Below are positions 63,408-64,000 of a DNA stretch of 64,000 bases, piece by piece; the first letter of the stretch is position 1; every line of letters begins with the position of its first letter. The position numbers and the translations under genes are program-made. Under the pieces are notes generated by a model. That model did no database searches. It saw only the letters and a list, made by a program, of their open reading frames with translations, and was not told where the DNA came from. Origin of the DNA: Armatimonadota bacterium. Lineage in GTDB: Bacteria; Armatimonadota; Hebobacteria; CAIYQO01. The DNA is taken from the NCBI GenBank assembly GCA_029553475.1, contig JAKPKV010000190.1, forward strand, positions 1-64,000. Reading direction: 5' to 3'.

Positions 63408-64000
63408 TTACAGTTCCTCCTCCAGTAAGATGTCGCCCTCGACGCCGACGATGGCCCGGCGCACGGGGATGCGCGCGCCGGCGATCTGCATCGCCTGCTC
63501 GACGAAATGCTCCAGTCCGCGGCAGCACGGCACCTGCATCATGACGATGGTGATGCTCGTGATGCCGGCCTCGGTGATCATTGCCGCCAGTTTCTCCACG
63601 TAGCCCTGCGGGTTGTCCAGCTTCGGGCAGGCGATGGCCAGCGCCTTGCCCGCCAGGAAGCGGGCGTGGAAGCCGCCGTGCGCGAAGGCGGCGCAGTCCG
63701 CCGCCAGCAGCAGGTCGGCCCCCTGGAAATACGGCGCGAAGGGCGAGACGAGGTGCAGTTGCACCGGCCATTGCCGCAGCGCGCTGGGCGCGTCGGTCGC
63801 CGGGCGGCTCGCCGGCGTCTCGCCCGCCGCGGTTTTCGGCCCGAACTGCCGCATCGCGGCGCCGGGGCACCCCCCGCCGCCGTGGGCGTGCGGCAGCGGC
63901 GCGGGCGCCGGTGTCGCGTGGCTGGGCGCGTGCTGGGGGGCGCGCCCGAGGCGCGCCAGGTGCGCCCCCACCGCCTGTTCGTCAAAGGCCTCGGCCTCGC
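63408..64000 (-). CDS. Iron-sulfur oxidoreductase-like protein, C-terminal part
   Basis: Open to the window edge; about 197 residues visible, and the true start lies outside. Recognisable C-terminal half of a 4Fe-4S ferredoxin-linked family: GGGCPGAAM, QWPVQLHLVSPFAPYFQGADLLL (in part), ADCAAFAHG, ALAIACPKLDN, MMQVPCCRGL, then VEGDIL at the end. Cysteines in CPG, DC, CPK and PCC are likely metal ligands. A His/Pro/Ala linker precedes it. Probably electron transfer; precise role unknown. Confidence 0.7.
   Translation of the reverse strand, partial: EAEAFDEQAVGAHLARLGRAPQHAPSHATPAPAPLPHAHGGGGCPGAAMRQFGPKTAAGETPASRPATDAPSALRQWPVQLHLVSPFAPYFQGADLLLAADCAAFAHGGFHARFLAGKALAIACPKLDNPQGYVEKLAAMITEAGITSITIVMMQVPCCRGLEHFVEQAMQIAGARIPVRRAIVGVEGDILLEEEL

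Overview
The window is about 64 kb of GC-rich bacterial DNA. It has no rRNA and no CRISPR array, and I saw no tRNA. It carries ordinary bacterial housekeeping genes: imidazoleglycerol-phosphate dehydratase, glycyl-tRNA synthetase beta chain, glutamate racemase, lipoprotein processing, pyruvate-type dehydrogenase, lipoyl synthase and a Lon-like protease. These sit among large secreted polysaccharide-acting proteins, hybrid sensor kinases and UROD-like proteins. That mix, together with perfect intergenic palindromes, suggests an environmental, probably saprophytic lineage such as Armatimonadota or a neighbouring uncultured phylum. The assignment is an inference; no marker here settles it.

Layout. 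0.1-10.8 kb: translin-family protein, GYF-like membrane protein, exported two-HMA protein, REC-PAS kinase, then a secreted laminin-G-like protein, an FG-GAP propeller and a tandem pectate-lyase-fold protein. 10.9-14.2 kb: an AT-rich island encoding a PocR-domain kinase, a receiver and a GAF-EAL protein with a degenerate EAL active site. Next to it are a truncated upstream reading frame and a decayed DDE transposase (14.2-14.8 kb). 15.4-20.5 kb: D-lyxose isomerase, MntA/HepT toxin-antitoxin pair, hisB, glyS, murI. 20.6-28.2 kb: GH42-like glycosidase, flotillin, AraD-like epimerase, ankyrin-PAS protein, UROD-like protein. 28.3-34.2 kb: the classic ileS-dksA-lspA-lgt-rluD neighbourhood. 34.5-37.4 kb: HTH-GspE fusion ATPase, L,D-transpeptidase, two DUF378 membrane proteins. 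37.5-41.5 kb: 2-oxoacid dehydrogenase operon with a split E2, plus lipA. 41.7-49.3 kb: heparinase-like lyase, Lon-like protease, MFS transporter. 49.5-56.3 kb: kinase / receiver / hybrid-kinase operon and an orphan BcsB-like protein. 56.4-64 kb: structured leader plus HNH protein, HEAT-repeat protein, TlpA-like thioredoxin, heterodimeric ABC exporter, and the start of an Fe-S protein gene.

How genes work together. The secreted lyases and glycosidase, the D-lyxose isomerase and the AraD-like epimerase fit breakdown of plant or algal polysaccharide and use of the released pentoses and uronates. The 2-oxoacid dehydrogenase operon carries its own lipoyl synthase. DksA, LspA and Lgt overlap or abut as one transcription unit.

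The most striking observation is that the IleS homologue at the standard ileS locus is full length but lacks the intact HIGH, KMSKS and editing TTT signatures. Other notable points are the HTH-GspE fusion with altered ATPase boxes and a near-consensus promoter, the split E2 with a 39-bp-arm palindrome at the split, and several families of perfect dispersed palindromes.
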